Assembly: GCA_020736575.1 (NCBI GenBank)
Contig: JAGPYM010000006.1
Coordinates: forward strand, 1,178,001 to 1,242,000
DNA: 64,000 nucleotides
Origin: Thelonectria olida
Taxonomy: Eukaryota > Ascomycota > Sordariomycetes > Hypocreales > Nectriaceae
Direction of reading: 5' to 3'
The translations under genes and the position numbers were made by a program. The notes beneath the pieces are model-generated. The model had not been told where the DNA came from, searched no databases, and saw nothing but the letters and a program-made list of their open reading frames with translations. This document shows, piece by piece, positions 1 to 12,788 of this stretch. Within the stretch, counting starts at the first letter, position 1, and each line of letters starts with the position of its first letter.

Positions 1-1876
1 TAACGCTCGCCCGCCCTACCGTTACATGAACGAAAAGGTCAACAAGGCTTGGTTCGTCAACAGCGATGTCCTAGAGAACCACATCCAGGTGGTTGAGGAC
101 CTCTACGCTCGCTATTTCGAACGTGGCAACCACAAGCTGGCTGCGGGTAAGCTCCGCAAGCTCAACAAGAAGCCCGAGGATCAGTCTATTGGCATGTTTC
201 AGAACGGCCTGCTCATTGGCACGGGCGCTGTCTTTGCCATCCAAGGTCTCATTTACGGCGGCCAACTGTTGTTTGACGATGACCCCACTGTTCGTGTCCA
301 GACGAGCTATCTCATGCAGATATACGGCGGCTACTTCTTGATGTTGATGCTGTTCGCCCTGTTTTGCATCGACTGCGCCCTTTGGAACCAGGACAAAGTC
401 AACTACCCCTTCATCTTCGAGTTTGACCAGAGACATTCCCTCGACTGGAGAGAGCTGGCTCAGTTTCCCAGCTTCTTCTTCCTTCTCCTAGGTCTCTTCA
501 TGTGGGTCAACTTTAGCAGATACGGGGCTCAAGAGATGTACATCTACTACCCGGTGATTTTGGTGTTTGTGAGCGTCGTCATCATCTTCTTCCCAGCTCC
601 GGTCCTGTGGCATCGGAGCCGGAGATGGTTTGTTTATTCACATGTGAGTCAAGCACCTGCCTCGTTCGCTTCAGGTGGTAATTGATATTGACTCTACGCA
701 GTGGCGTTTACTTCTAGCCGGCATCTATCCCGTTGAGTTTCGAGATTTCTTCCTCGGTGATATTTACTGCTCTCTCACATATGCAACTGCGGTATGGTTT
801 CTGAAGACATCAAGCTATGACAACCGACTGACAATGAGTAGAATATTGAGCTGTTCTTTTGTCTTTACGCAAACAGCTGGGATAATCCAACACAGTGCAA
901 CTCCAACCACTCCCGTTTGCTCGGGTTCTTCACAGCGTTGCCTCCGATTTGGCGTCTTTTGCAGTGCCTTCGCCGATACAAAGATACCCAGAACGTGTTC
1001 CCTCATCTCGTCAACGGTGGCAAGTATACAGCCACCATCCTTGCGGCCGTCATGCTTTCTCTTTATCGTCTCAGCGGCACTCATACCAGACTTGGTCTTT
1101 TCATTACCTTCTCCACCGTCAATAGTATCTACTGCTGTAAGTCTCTTATTCATCCTTCAGGTTCTCACCAAATGCAATGGTTACTAAGACCAATCACAGC
1201 TATTTGGGATCTGTTCATGGATTTCTCCCTTCTTCAGCCTCAGTCACGGCACTGGGCTCTTCGTGACATTCTTGCCCTGAAGCGACGTTGGGTCTACTAC
1301 TTCATCATGGTTGTCGACCCCATTCTTCGATTCGCCTGGATTTTCTACGCCATCTTCACCCACGACAAGCAGCACTCCACCATTGTTTCCTTCATGGTTG
1401 CGTTTATGGAAGTCCTCCGCCGTGGCATGTGGGCGCTTTTCCGCGTCGAAAACGAGCACTGCGCCAACGTCTCCCAGTACAAAGCCTCCCGCGACGTGCC
1501 CCTCCCCTACCGCATGGAGCCTCTCATCGAGCGCGCCAGCATCGACGCCGTCCCCATCTCGCGCCAGGGCACCGCCGTCTCGTCCCACAGGCTTCCCACC
1601 GCCACGACTACGGGCGCAGCCAGCCCTTACGTCGACGAGGGCTTGTCGCGCCGCAGGACCGAGGTGCCACCGCCGCCGAAGCGCAACTTCTCGCGCATCC
1701 TCGCCGAGGCCCACAAGCAGGACTTTGAAAAGAAGCGTCGTCCTTTGGGCCAAGTGGAAGACGAGGCTGCCAACGGTGTGCCGAGCGACGATGACGATGA
1801 CGATGAGACCGATGAGATTGTCAGCCTTCTTGTGAGGGAAGATGACGGCGTGAGTCCAGGCAACACTCAAGTCTAA
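1..1876 (+). CDS. SYG1: SYG1/XPR1-type phosphate exporter, 3' part (EXS domain)
   Basis: C-terminal part of a SPX-EXS protein of the SYG1/XPR1 family, integral membrane proteins that export inorganic phosphate. The frame is already open at base 2 and reads NARPPYRYMNEKVNKAW, so the 5' end with the SPX domain lies outside the window. Coding blocks are 2-643, 702-791, 842-1136 and 1200-1876. They are joined by introns 644-701, 792-841 and 1137-1199, all GT-AG, and all keep the frame. The EXS signature is clear: YPVEFRDFFLGD, then NIELFFCLY, WDNPTQCNS, LPPIWRLLQCLRRYKDT, and the end block LRRGMWALFRVENEH. Several hydrophobic segments precede it. The last 110 residues are a disordered tail with an Asp-rich run (DDDDDDE) before the stop. 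It is convergent with the aminopeptidase gene downstream. Confidence 0.93.
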
Positions 1877-2146
1877 GTTAGATTAAGCATTTCCATAGTA
1901 GATTTATACATGCATGGATTGTACATATAGGGACGGGCGGGAAATTCGGCAGACACGAATAGCGTTGGGCTAATTCCATAGAACATGTAATAGCAGGTAT
2001 TTCCATATTGTATTCAGAAAGTCTTTGGTTATGCAAAATCGCCTTCTACCATGCCCATGCATGTGCTAACCACATCCTAATTCCAAAGGTATCTCAAAAC
2101 CATCATCCATGTCTTGCCGTACTCCAAAACTCTCCCTCTATGAGAT

Positions 2147-3867
2147 CTAATGCCATTCCGCATCAACCTTCTCCCAGTTATCCAAAAAGCCCTTGAAGAA
2201 CTTGACACCCAAGCCGGGGTCAAGAGCGCCGGTAGTGGCGCGAATCGAGTGCATGCTCAGCTGAGGCAGACCGGCATCAGCGGCACGCACACCCATCATG
2301 CTAGACAGGGCGGGACCGATGGTGCCGCCGCTGCGAGAGTCGTTGCGAATCTGGAAAAGCTGCGTCTCGCAACCAGAAAGCTGGCCGACACGCTGCAGGA
2401 TGGCCGTGGAAACAGCATCGGTAGTCATATGGCCGTTGCTGTCGCCGCAGATGACGATGCCAACGTTGAGCTTGGGAACATGCTCGCTAAGATACTTCTC
2501 GACAAAGTTGGGGTTACCAGCATGAGTAACATCAGCCGAGAGGAGGAACGACTTGGCATATGTCTGGCCGAGAAGGCCAGGACCAAAAGAGTCAGGGTTA
2601 AGTGCCTCGACAGTGCGCTCAACCACCAGTGGCAGGAAGTTACCCCTAGCTCCCTGGCGGAGGAGGGAGCCAATCTCCTCATCGTCAAAGAGGGCCACAA
2701 GCTTGATGGTTCCCTCGTCCTCGTCGTTAGTAGCAGCAAGCAGGCCAGTCAAGGCAGCCCAGGAGCAAAGCTTATCGTCAATTCGGCCAGCAAAGATGAA
2801 CTCCTTGTCCATTCCACCAGTCTGGGCGGGTTGCGAGTCAAAGAGCTCCAGTTCCCAGTTAATGATGGAGCTGTACGACTGGATCCCAAGCTGCTTGGCA
2901 ATCAACTGAACCAGTCGAGGTGGCTGGGTGTTGACGAAAGACCCAGCAGGTCCCAGAGGTTCGACAGGGGTTGTTTGGCTGCTCTCAAGACCAATGATGG
3001 GCACGGCCTGGGTCTCAGCATTGTTCTGGCCCATCATACCGACTCCAAAGTGAGGAGCGAGGGTGGGGATCCTCGCAATGGGCCAGTCGAGCTTTACCAG
3101 TTTAGTGGCTGTCTTTCCGGTCTTCTCATCTCGCACCACGACTCTGCCACCAATGCTCAAGTCGCGATCCCACCAGGTCTGGTTGAGAGCGCCGGCGTAG
3201 GGGGCGACACCCAGCTCAACATATCCAGCTCTGTTGGGTTTGGTGCTCACGGGCTTGAGCTTCGCAGTCAAAGCATCAATGTGGCCGCCAATCATGGCAA
3301 CACCATTGCCAGGCTTGTATGACTTTCCGACCGTGAATGCAATCACGGAGCTTCCGTTTCGAGTAACCCAATATTTTCCGCCGGGTTGCACCTTGTCGGT
3401 CCATGAATCGCGGGTTGACAGCTTCGTGAGTCAGTAGTTGCCACGAGGCAGTGAGTGGCGGATCTTGGACATACCTCCTGAAAGCCCAACTGGTTCAGTT
3501 TGTTGGTAAAGTACTCAACGGTGTGAAAAATTGTCGGGTTCTCCTCCAAGAAGTCGCAGAACGGCTTGGTGAAGGCGGCAGGCTGAATGTGGCGGACGTC
3601 GCATAACCGACAAGATTGATGCTCGAGGTTCCAGTTGATCTGTCCGAGCTCACCGGGGGCCAGTTTAGAGATGCAAAAGGCGCAGGCTCGGTTATTTTTC
3701 GTTTCTCGTCCGTCCATGTCGGCCAGCACAAAGTCTCTGGTCCTTTCGCTGGACCGAGGGGTTTCCGAGGTGGTGGATGGGGCAGGGAACGAAGGGACGG
3801 AGGACGACATGGCCATTTGACGCAGCGAGTAAGCGGATGCGCGATCTCTGAGCGTGAGCTTGGTCAT
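2147..3867 (-). CDS. APE1: Vacuolar aminopeptidase I (peptidase family M18)
   Basis: Zinc metallo-aminopeptidase of family M18. It resembles the Ape1/Lap4 vacuolar type more than the cytosolic aspartyl type, because the first metal motif is GGHIDALTAKLKPVS followed by PYAGALNQTWWDRDLSIGGR. Other family blocks are GRIDDKLCSW, FDDEEIGS, SADVTHAGNPNF, GDSNGHMTTDA, RNDSRSGGTIGP and SMHSIRAT near the end. Exon 1 runs from ATG at 3867 to 3475 and joins exon 2 (3421-2147) across intron 3422-3474, giving LGFQE|LSTRDSW. Read straight through, the protein is about 554 residues, somewhat long. A stop-free stretch at about 3583-3729 (147 nt) interrupts the conserved N-terminus between RTRDF and PAAFTKPFCDF. 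It is probably an extra intron with a weak donor; removal gives about 505 residues, the usual size. The start was chosen as the ATG giving MTKLTLRDRA. Expected role is peptide turnover in the vacuole lumen. Confidence 0.9.
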
Positions 3868-4331
3868 TGTTCGGAACGGAAGCGGCTGAAGCTGCAGGGG
3901 AGCGAGTAGGAGGGTGATTGAGAGTTTCAACGAAGAAGTGAAAAGGATGAAGGGTTTAGGAGCTGTCGAAGGTGCGAGATGACGAGCTCGGAGCGAAGGA
4001 CGGAGGGTCATCGGACTCGATGTCTTATCAGCTGCGCATTGATAAGCAATTGGTGCCTGCCTGATTCGTCGCTGTGAGGTCATTTGAACAAGCCACCATT
4101 TAAGTGCTCTGTCAAAGTGCCCACCTACCCTACACCACAGCGGGTTGAGTTGATGGCAGTCGAAAAATACGAGGTCAACGAGGTATTTGGAATAAAATGG
4201 TGAGTACATCAAAAGGATGGCTCGATATATCGTTCCTCTTTTTGTTTTGATAATGGTGGTTACTTTATTATACAAGTAGATAGTTACTAGGTGTGGAACC
4301 TTTTGAGCTGACTTACATCCCAGTTTCGAGT

Positions 4332-7091
4332 TCACTGAGGCAGCTCTGGTAGAGGGATAAATCCACTAAAAATATCCATCACATTGATTCCCAGAAGGAG
4401 GTCGTTGTCCGCAATCCATGGATCTTGGCCTTGCGCGTTCTTGTCCATGCCATAGAAGTCGCTCGAAGTGTCTATGGTAGCGGGCAGAGTCTGTCTATGG
4501 CATCAGCACCAGTTTTCATGATTGCACAAAACAAAAATAAAAAAAATGTCAAGCGATTACATACTGCAAATATGGAAGCGCCAGCAGGATCCCCAGCAGT
4601 CATAGGGATTGCGTTGTTGCTTGGCATCTGCGTCAGCATGCCGTTGCTGCTTGTAGCCGGCATATTTTGAGACATGTCTTGATGTTGCGAGGCGTCCCTG
4701 TTCGTGTCGTGGACATACTCTCGCGCAATGTAGGAAAACTCGGCGATTAGGGAGCCTGGAACAGAGCCCTCGCTTGCGTACTCGATTCGCGAGAAATGGC
4801 CGCCGGAAATATCAAGCAGTGCCAGGTTGCTGGCCGCATCCTTATGACGAGGATCGTTAATTACCTCTTCAAACAGAATGAAGAGAGCAAATATAGGTAT
4901 TCCGGCGAGCACCCTGTCTTTGGTTAGTGAATTTCGAAATGTGAGGAAGAAGGGGGAGAAATAGAGAATCGTTACCAGAGTGGAGTGGAGGGCTCAACGT
5001 CGATGAATGGCGTCAGTTCCAGGATTGACCGAGTCACGCTCATCATGGCTTCCTTTGACTTGACCCTGTTCTCAATGATGGAACTGTCACCCGCACCGGT
5101 GGTAAGCTGCAAGTATGTCTTGGCTAGGATCAAGCGGAACCCGTAGTATAGGTAGTGAGTCCACAGCACCGCCGCTCCAGATACTGGCTTTCGGAACACA
5201 TATTGATTAGCAAGCGGACCGGGTCTTTTATCCTCGGGCAAGGAGAGCCGCCATTGCTCCAGGTCAGCGCTGAGGTGATCGATAGTGACGGCGTAGTAGG
5301 GCATATCTTTGTTGGAAACTCCAGGGGAGAATAAACTTGTCAAGGCCCGGGAAAGAATTCTGGAGAGACGCGCAAAGGTAAGAAACCAATCGAAGGTGCC
5401 GAATATGGACTCAGGTATGCTGGGGATGGGCGTTGTGATATCCATGTCAATGAAGGCCTAGAACTGTGAGCGTCTGCTGGTGAACGATAAAGAATGGGAG
5501 AGGATTGACAATACGCACCGAATTGCGCCCGAAGAAGAAACTCGACATCTTCTCTAGGGAATATAGCACCCAGAAAGTGCGTCGAAACGTCTGCGCGGCC
5601 ACGCCGATCATGGTGATAAGCGCAAGGTTTTGTGCTCGGCGGGCGGCTTCAGTCATGATAAACTTCTCAATCGAGAGACATGAGATTCCGAGAGAGTATA
5701 TGGCCATGGTGGCCATCGCTTGAAGACTTAAAAGCGAGTCGGGAGACTGGACCAGCTCGGGGAACAGAGCCAGGGAAATGGAAAAGAGCTGCCAAGCTCG
5801 ACCTTTTCCTGGCTCGAAGCTTCCACCGCCGTCGTAGAGACACCCTAGAGCCAGGACAGAGTGATACAGGGCAGAAAAGGCCTTGTTCTCAGTCAAGACG
5901 GTGGGTAAATCGGAGGAAAATGCTGTTTCTTCGAAGGAGCTGCGATTTAGATGGGGATACAGAGGATGAATGTATTCAAAATAAGCTGTACAATGATAAG
6001 TGAGCAAGTCACAAGGATAAAGGTTTCTGGGGGGTTAGCATACCAGATATGAATGTCGCCGCAGCAGCTCGGTCATGGAAAGGTCCATTGCGCCCCTTTT
6101 CCTGGGAAATGGAGCGAGCTGAGACTTTGTCTGGCGACTTGACTCTACTCTTCAAGACGGCCGAGAATCTTTTCACGAGTTGGTCGACCTTGTTGTTCTG
6201 GAGCCTCGCCGAGAGCGAAGCCAACCGGGCATCAGTGAAGAAGGTGATTGTATAACTGCCCCCTGCTCGAGCTGTATAATTAGTGGACAACTCAACATAA
6301 ATATATCATGAGGAAGGGCATCATACCAAAAAGACCATTTCCCTGAAAGAAAATGTTGTCAGCATTCGACAATGCATGCCTAGATCGAGCGATAATTCCC
6401 CGTAGGATGTTTTGGGGTAGTACCTTTAATGCGAGTCGTCGGTTATTGTTGGACCCTTCGGGTGGGACAGTTCTAGAAAGAAGCTGATCAATGTAAAGAT
6501 CAGGGCTTGACAGAGTCGAGTGCTCTTCTTCTCTAGCAGGAACTTGGCACGGAGGCGTCTGAGAAAAAGAGGTTAGACTAAACTTGGAGCAAGGGGCTCG
6601 ATATTGAAGATCAAAGCAACGCCATCATAGAATACCTTTAAAGCTGCTATTACTGGCTTTACAAGCGATTCGCTTGGTTCAGGTGGTACCGCAACCGTGG
6701 TAACCAGTGCCTTGTTGACTGGGGGTTGGTCCTGGTCAGCCTTCGGGAATTGAGGAGGTCAGGGACGCCGTTCAGAGGCTTTACCATTTTTCCGAAGCGG
6801 GACTTTTCTTTGGCCAAAGACACAGGCTATTCCCCGTTGCTGGAATCTGCGTTAGACATGTATTCTTGTACTTTGCAACGAAGTTGAGGTAGTTCAATGG
6901 GAAGCATACGGAACAACCACCACAGGGTGGAGGGTAACCTGTAGATGGGACAGTCAGGGAAAAGAGCAAGAAATAGAAGGAGGGAGAAGAAACCAGAAAT
7001 CATTCTGTCACTTACCCGAGCATCTCACTTTTCGCGTCTTGCAGGCATGGCAAGCCTTGGATCTCTTGGTGCTGGATACTCTTTGGTCCAT
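4332..7091 (-). CDS. Zn2Cys6 transcription factor with fungal-specific TF domain
   Basis: GAL4-type regulator. ATG at 7091 opens MDQRVSSTKRSKACHACKTR, then KVRCSG; after intron 6939-7015 the cluster continues YPPPCGGCS. The middle homology domain follows in exons starting near 6557. Joints I could check in frame include K|GNGLFA|RAGGSYTITFFTDARL, ATFIS|AYFEYIHPLYPHLNR, FFFGRNS|AFIDMDITTP, PSTPLW|VLAGIPIFALF and ASIFA|TLPATIDTSSDFYG. The protein ends SGFIPLPELPQ with stop at 4332. About ten short introns are implied. The joints between about 6850 and 6690, which must carry the sixth cysteine and the linker, could not be joined in frame with a standard donor and acceptor, so that part of the model is open. 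It is divergent from the ABC transporter at 7808. That is a common arrangement for a pump and its regulator, but control is inference. Confidence 0.85.
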
Positions 7092-7807
7092 TGTGGAAGG
7101 AGTGGCAGTCAATTCTCGTCGCCGAATATGTCCAACTCCACTGCTGATATGCGGGAAACGGTTTGAACCCGGAACAGGCAGAATCATATAGCTCGCGGCC
7201 GAACTCCACGCGTCATAAACTGATGGTGTTCTTCAAGTTTGCAACTTCCGAGCTCGCGACTCCGGGAGTTGGACGTTGGAGGCTTCGGCGCCGAGCTTCC
7301 GAATGGGGACTAGCGGCCGGGGATCAAGGAAGGCACGGAGTCCCTGATACTGCGTTTGCCGAAGCTGCTTCTTCCATCGTCGGAGGGAGGCGTCGAAAAT
7401 ATGCTGATTTACCAGAGACACTGCCTAGAGGTCCACTCGGGCTGTCTGAAGCGGCGGGCTCCCGACTCTGTAACGCCATCTCGGGCGGCGGCGGCTGTGT
7501 CCTTTGCGTCCCGAGATGAGCTCCTCGATATCCAGGGATCTGGGCGTCGGAGATGGAGTTGAGGTCAATGCCGATCGATTGACGCTTCCCGAGCTGTATT
7601 CTGATAGACGAGGTTGCAGGATTAGGTATGATGCAAGAGATACTTGCTCCCTCTTTCCATCTTGTTCTTATGTCGTCTGCTGGTTGTCATCGTGTTATAA
7701 TAAGCTCCTCCGTACTCTAGAGTTTCAACTACCTTCCCATGTGCTCCTCTTCTCTTCATCATTCCACCCTTGGCTACCTCTGATTGACTTGTCTGCCATT
7801 GACTAAC
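7092..7807. promoter_or_regulatory. Shared divergent promoter of the Zn2Cys6 regulator and the ABC transporter
   Basis: Intergenic region of 716 bp between two divergent start codons. It holds no coding stretch I can support. It is rich in CGG and CCG triplets between about 7230 and 7500, including the perfect palindrome CGGCGCCG at 7286-7293. Zn2Cys6 proteins typically bind paired CGG/CCG half-sites, so this is a candidate operator. A C/T-rich stretch at about 7725-7790 lies just before the transporter ATG. Confidence 0.5.
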
Positions 7808-10800
7808 ATGGGAGCGTTGGAGATCCCTCAAGACGATGGTTCTTCCATCTCTGAAGACCAGGTCAACGGCTCTACAACCATATCAACCAGTGGTGAAGAG
7901 CCCGTCGTCAGCTTAGCCAGGACCTTTTCCTTGTCTCGAACGTTTTCTGCCATTTCAGGTGCTCCCCCGAATGTTAATCCTTTCCTTTCCTCTGACCCCA
8001 GACTCGACCCGACCTCGCCCGACTTTGACGCAAAGATTTGGGCTGGCGCTCTCCTCCATGCTTTCTCAGAGGACCCTACCAAGTACCCTCGACATACCGC
8101 CGGGGTCTCGTGCAGAAATTTGGGCGTGTACGGGTTTGGTCGCTCGACGGATTACCAGAAAGATGTAGTCAATGTTCTATGGGAGGCGCCTTTGAGGTTT
8201 GTGGATTGGATGGTGAGACGCAAGAGCAAGATCCAGATCTTAACCGAATTCGATGGCCTTGCCAAGAGTAGTGAGATGATCCTGGTATTGGGTCGACCTG
8301 GAAGGTGACAAGTCAATCTCTCTTCAGTTTGTCTTAACTAACATGGATTTAGTGGTGTATCTACATTGCTCAAGACAATATCTGGTCAGACACATGGATT
8401 GCATTTGGATGAATCGTCCGATTTTAACTACCAAGGTTTGCGCTTCCTCACATGCCTATCCATCCCACTTACTGATGAGTTCAACACACACAGGAGTCCC
8501 TTGGAAGTTGATGCACGATCACTTCAGGGGAGAAATTATCTACCAGGCCGAAACAGACATCCATTTCCCCCAGCTCACAGTTGGAGATACGCTGCTTTTC
8601 GCCGCCCTTGCCCGAACACCACAAAACCGCCTCGACGGGGTATCGCGAAAGGCCTATGCACAACACCTCAGAGACGTCGTCATGGCCATCTTTGGCATCT
8701 CAAACACTATCAACACAAAGGTAGGGGACGACTTTGTTCGCGGCGTCAGCGGTGGCGAACGGAAGCGTGTCAGCATCGCCGAGGCAACCCTCAACCAGAG
8801 CGCCATTCAGTGCTGGGACAACAGCACACGAGGCCTCGACAGCGCGACGTCTCTCGAGTTCGTCAAGACTTTGCGGCTGAGCACCCGCATGGGTGGCACA
8901 AGTGCCATCGTAGCCCTATACCAGGCCAGTCAACCTGCGTATGATGTGAGCTGAACAAAGGACCATCCATCATGATGTACGCCCTCTGACTGAATCATCT
9001 AGGAATTCGACAAAGTTGCTGTCCTGTATGAAGGTCGGCAAATCTACTTTGGGCCTCGAGAGGCGGCGAAAGCCTACTTCACCGACATGGGCTATCATTG
9101 CCCGGAGCGACAGACGACGGCCGACTTCCTCACTTCCCTAACCAACCCTTCGGAAAGAATCGTCAAACATGGATTCGAAGACAAGGTGCCTCGGACTCCG
9201 GGAGAGTTTGCCGACGAATGGAGAATGAGCCAAACAAGAGCGAACCTGCTTCGAGAAATCGCCGCCTTTGAAGAAAAGTATCCCCTGAATGGCCCTGAGC
9301 TTCAAAAGTTCCGGACGGCGAGAAACGCCCAACAAGCACCCCTGATGTAGGCGAACCCCTATATCGTAGCAACATGACAGTCGCTGACTCTCGGCAGGCC
9401 AACTTCGAGCCCCTACACCATCTCAATCCCCATGCAAGTCCATCTTTGCATGACGCGTGGGTTGCAAAGGCTCCTTGGTGACAAGACTTTCTTCGTCATC
9501 ACCGCTGGCGGCAACTTGACTATTTCTCTCGTGCTCGGCAGCGTCTTCTTTGATCTTCCTGACACGGCTGAGAGCATGAGCAGTCGTTGCTCCATCATCT
9601 TCTTTGCCATCCTGTTCAACGGACTAAGTAGCGCCCTCGAGGTACGCTTGCAAATTGGCAACGGTGGTGCTGTTGACATGCTAAACTCGTATAGATCCTC
9701 TCCCTGTACGCCCAACGCCCGATTGTCGAAAAGCACACTCGATACGCTCTTTACCGGCCTCTTTCTGAAGCCATCTCGTCGGCAATCTGCGACTTGCCCC
9801 TCAAGATTATCTCTACTCTGGCATTCAACGTCCCTCTCTACTTCATGTCGCATCTCCGTCGCGAAACCGGCGCATTCTTCATCTTCCTTCTCTTTGGATT
9901 CGGCACAACCCTAACAATGTCCATGATTCTCCGCACTATCGGCCAGTCCACCAAGACGGTTCACCAGGCTTTGGCACCCGCAGCCATGTTGATCCTGGGC
10001 CTTGTCATCTACACGGGCTATATCCTCCCTACGCGCAACATGAAGGGCTGGCTGAGGTGGCTCAACTACCTTGATCCAATCGCATATGGTTATGAGGCCT
10101 TGGTCGCGAATGAGTTTAGGAACAGGCAATTTCCATGCGGGACTATGATTCCCATGGGTGGGGCGTACGACGACGTGAGCCCGCTCCAAAGAACCTGTTC
10201 TACAGCTGGAGCAGCTCCAGGAGATAATTTCGTTGTTGGGGACACATACATCGAGGCAGCATACGGCTACAAGTACTCTCATCTATGGAGGTATCCTCGC
10301 AGTTCTCCCTTGTCTTTTGGTTCATCTTACTTACCAGCGTAGAAACTTTGGCATTCTTCTCGGCTTCTTTGTTTTCTTCTCGTGCACATATCTCTTCTCA
10401 TCCGAGTACTTTTCTCTCACTCCATCCAAAGGCGAGGTTCTGGTCTTCAAGCAAGGATACCGGCGACGTCTCCCGGCCGTTCCCGAAGACGAAGAAGCTG
10501 CTGGCGTTTCTCGGGGCTCCCTGCACAGAGAGACGCCCAGCCCGAGTATCCCTGGCACCGAAAAGATGATCCAGATCCAGAAGCAGACGACGGTTTTCCA
10601 CTGGAGAGATCTATGCTACAACATCCCAATCAAATCAGAGGACCGCAGGATTCTTGACCGAGTTGATGGCTGGGTAAAGCCAGGGACCTTGACTGCTCTC
10701 ATGGTGAGTACCCTGTTTCCTACCATCACTTGGAAGTAATCTGACGGGTTTGGAAGGGGGCTACTGGCGCTGGTAAGACGACTCTTCTTGATGTTCTCGC

Positions 10801-12788
10801 AGACCGTGTCACCATGGGCGTCGTGACTGGCGATGTTCTCCTGAACGGACACCCCCGATCGAACTCGTTCCAGCGCAAGACCGGCTACGTCCAACAACAG
10901 GATATTCACCTCGGCACGTCAACCGTTCGAGAAGCTCTGAGATTCAGTGCCGAGCTGCGACAGCCCGCCTCGACTAGCAAGCAGGAAAAGTACGACTACG
11001 TCGAAGAAGTTATCAAGCTGTTAGAAATGGAAGCGTATGCCGATGCCGTGATTGGAGTCCCTGGCGAAGGTACGTGAAGAAGGAGCCTCCCCATAAAAAC
11101 AAGATCTCCTGCTCAACGACATTTTCTTCCTCTAGGCTTGAACGTGGAGCAGCGGAAGCGACTTACCATCGCCGTCGAGTTGGCCGGCAAGCCTCATCTC
11201 CTACTCTTCCTCGACGAACCAACCTCGGGCCTCGACAGCCAAACGGCCTGGTCCATCGCCATGCTCATCCGCAAGCTCTCCGACCACGGCCAGGCCATTC
11301 TATGCACCATCCACCAGCCCTCGGCGATGCTCTTCCAGCAGTTCGACCGCCTCCTCCTCCTCGCCCGCGGCGGCCGCACTGTCTACTTTGGCGACATTGG
11401 CGACAACTCCCACGTCATGACACGCTACTTTGAGAAGTACGGTGCCGTACCCTGTGCCGCCGACGAGAACCCTGCCGAATGGATGCTCCGTGTCATCGGC
11501 GCCGCTCCCGGAGCGCACACGGATCGAGACTGGGCGACGACGTGGCGCGAGAGTCCCGATTTCATGGCCGTGCAAGCAGAGCTGGACAAGCTCGCCGCTC
11601 TCAAAGCAACGACTGAGGACCCGGAGCTCTCGTCCGACTCTAACATGACTTACGCCGCACCCTTCACCAGGCAGTTTTGGGTATGCACGAAGCGCGTGTT
11701 TGAGCAGTATTGGCGAACGCCGACTTACATCTACGCCAAGCTGCTTCTTTGTCTGGGCAACGTACGTAATCTCTCTGTGTTCAACACACGACGCTTCAGG
11801 ATAAACTAACACGTTCTCTTCTCACAGAGCTTATTCATCGGGCTGTCCTTCCAAGACTCACCGCTTTCGATCCAAGGCCTACAGAACCAAATGTATTCCA
11901 TCTTCATGCTCGTCGTCATCTTCGCCTTCCTAATGTACCAAACCATGCCCAACTTCATTGCCCAGCGCACCCTCTACGAAGGCCGCGAGCGGGCCTCCAA
12001 GACATACGCGTGGTACGTCTTCGTCCTGGCGAACCTGGTCGTCGAGATGCCGTGGAACTCAGTCGCTGCCCTGTTCATCTACTTGCCCTTTTACTTCCTC
12101 GTCGGTATGTACAAGAACGGCGAGGTCACGGGCACCGAGCACGAGAGAGGAGGCCTCATGTTCCTCCTTCTGTGGGCTTTCATGGTCTATGAAGGGACTT
12201 TCGCAGACATGGCCGTCGCCGGTGTGCCGACGGCCGAGATTGGCGCCACCGTCTCGCTGCTCCTCTTCATGATGACTCTCATCTTCTCCGGGTAAGCACA
12301 CGTCCCACCCTCTCCTTGCAACAACCGTCAAACTAACTTCGTCCCCCAGCGTCATCGTAGCATACAACAGCCTCCCCGGCTTCTGGAAGTTCATGTACCG
12401 CGTCTCGCCCATGACATACATCATCGGCGCCATGCTCTCCGACGGCGTCGCCAAGCAACAAGTCTCGTGCTCCAGCATCGAGTTCCTTTCCTTCCAGCCC
12501 GCAAACAACCTCAGCTGCAGCGACTACTTTGGCCCCTTCATGCAGCAGGCCGGCGGCTCTCTGCAAGACCCCGCGAGCAAGGAGCAGTGTCTCTACTGTC
12601 CCGTGGCCCAGACTGACACGTACCTCCAAACGGTGGGCATCGAGTACGACGACCGGTGGCGGAATTTTGGTCTCATTTGGGCCTACATCATCTTCAACTC
12701 CTTTGTCGCGGTTGGCATTTACTGGTTGGCTCGAGTTCCCAAGAAGAATAGTTGGGCAAAGGTAAAGAAGATGTTCGGGAAAGACTAG
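7808..12788 (+). CDS. PDR-type (ABCG) full-length ABC multidrug transporter
   Basis: Plasma-membrane efflux pump of the pleiotropic drug resistance type with (NBD-TMD)x2 order. Eleven exons start at [10 protein letters not shown] (7808) and end KKMFGKD. The introns are 8305-8352, 8436-8493, 8946-9002, 9347-9397, 9642-9694, 10291-10342, 10704-10756, 11070-11135, 11762-11827 and 12292-12349, all GT-AG and frame-keeping. NBD1 has the degenerate fungal Walker [13 protein letters not shown] (no lysine, and Val where Cys is usual), signature [14 protein letters not shown] and Walker [17 protein letters not shown]2 has an intact Walker [13 protein letters not shown], a degenerate signature LNVEQRKR and Walker [17 protein letters not shown]. 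This asymmetry is typical of PDR pumps. The long extracellular loop before the last helix carries several cysteines. The likely role is export of xenobiotics or a toxic metabolite; the substrate is not readable from sequence. Confidence 0.95.

Noticed and set aside
2150..3322. 390-codon plus-strand frame opposite the aminopeptidase
   Set aside because: Antisense shadow of the conserved M18 exon.
3583..3729. Zinc-ribbon-like cysteine pairs in the aminopeptidase N-terminus
   Set aside because: They lie in the stretch that is probably an intron and are not part of the M18 family layout.
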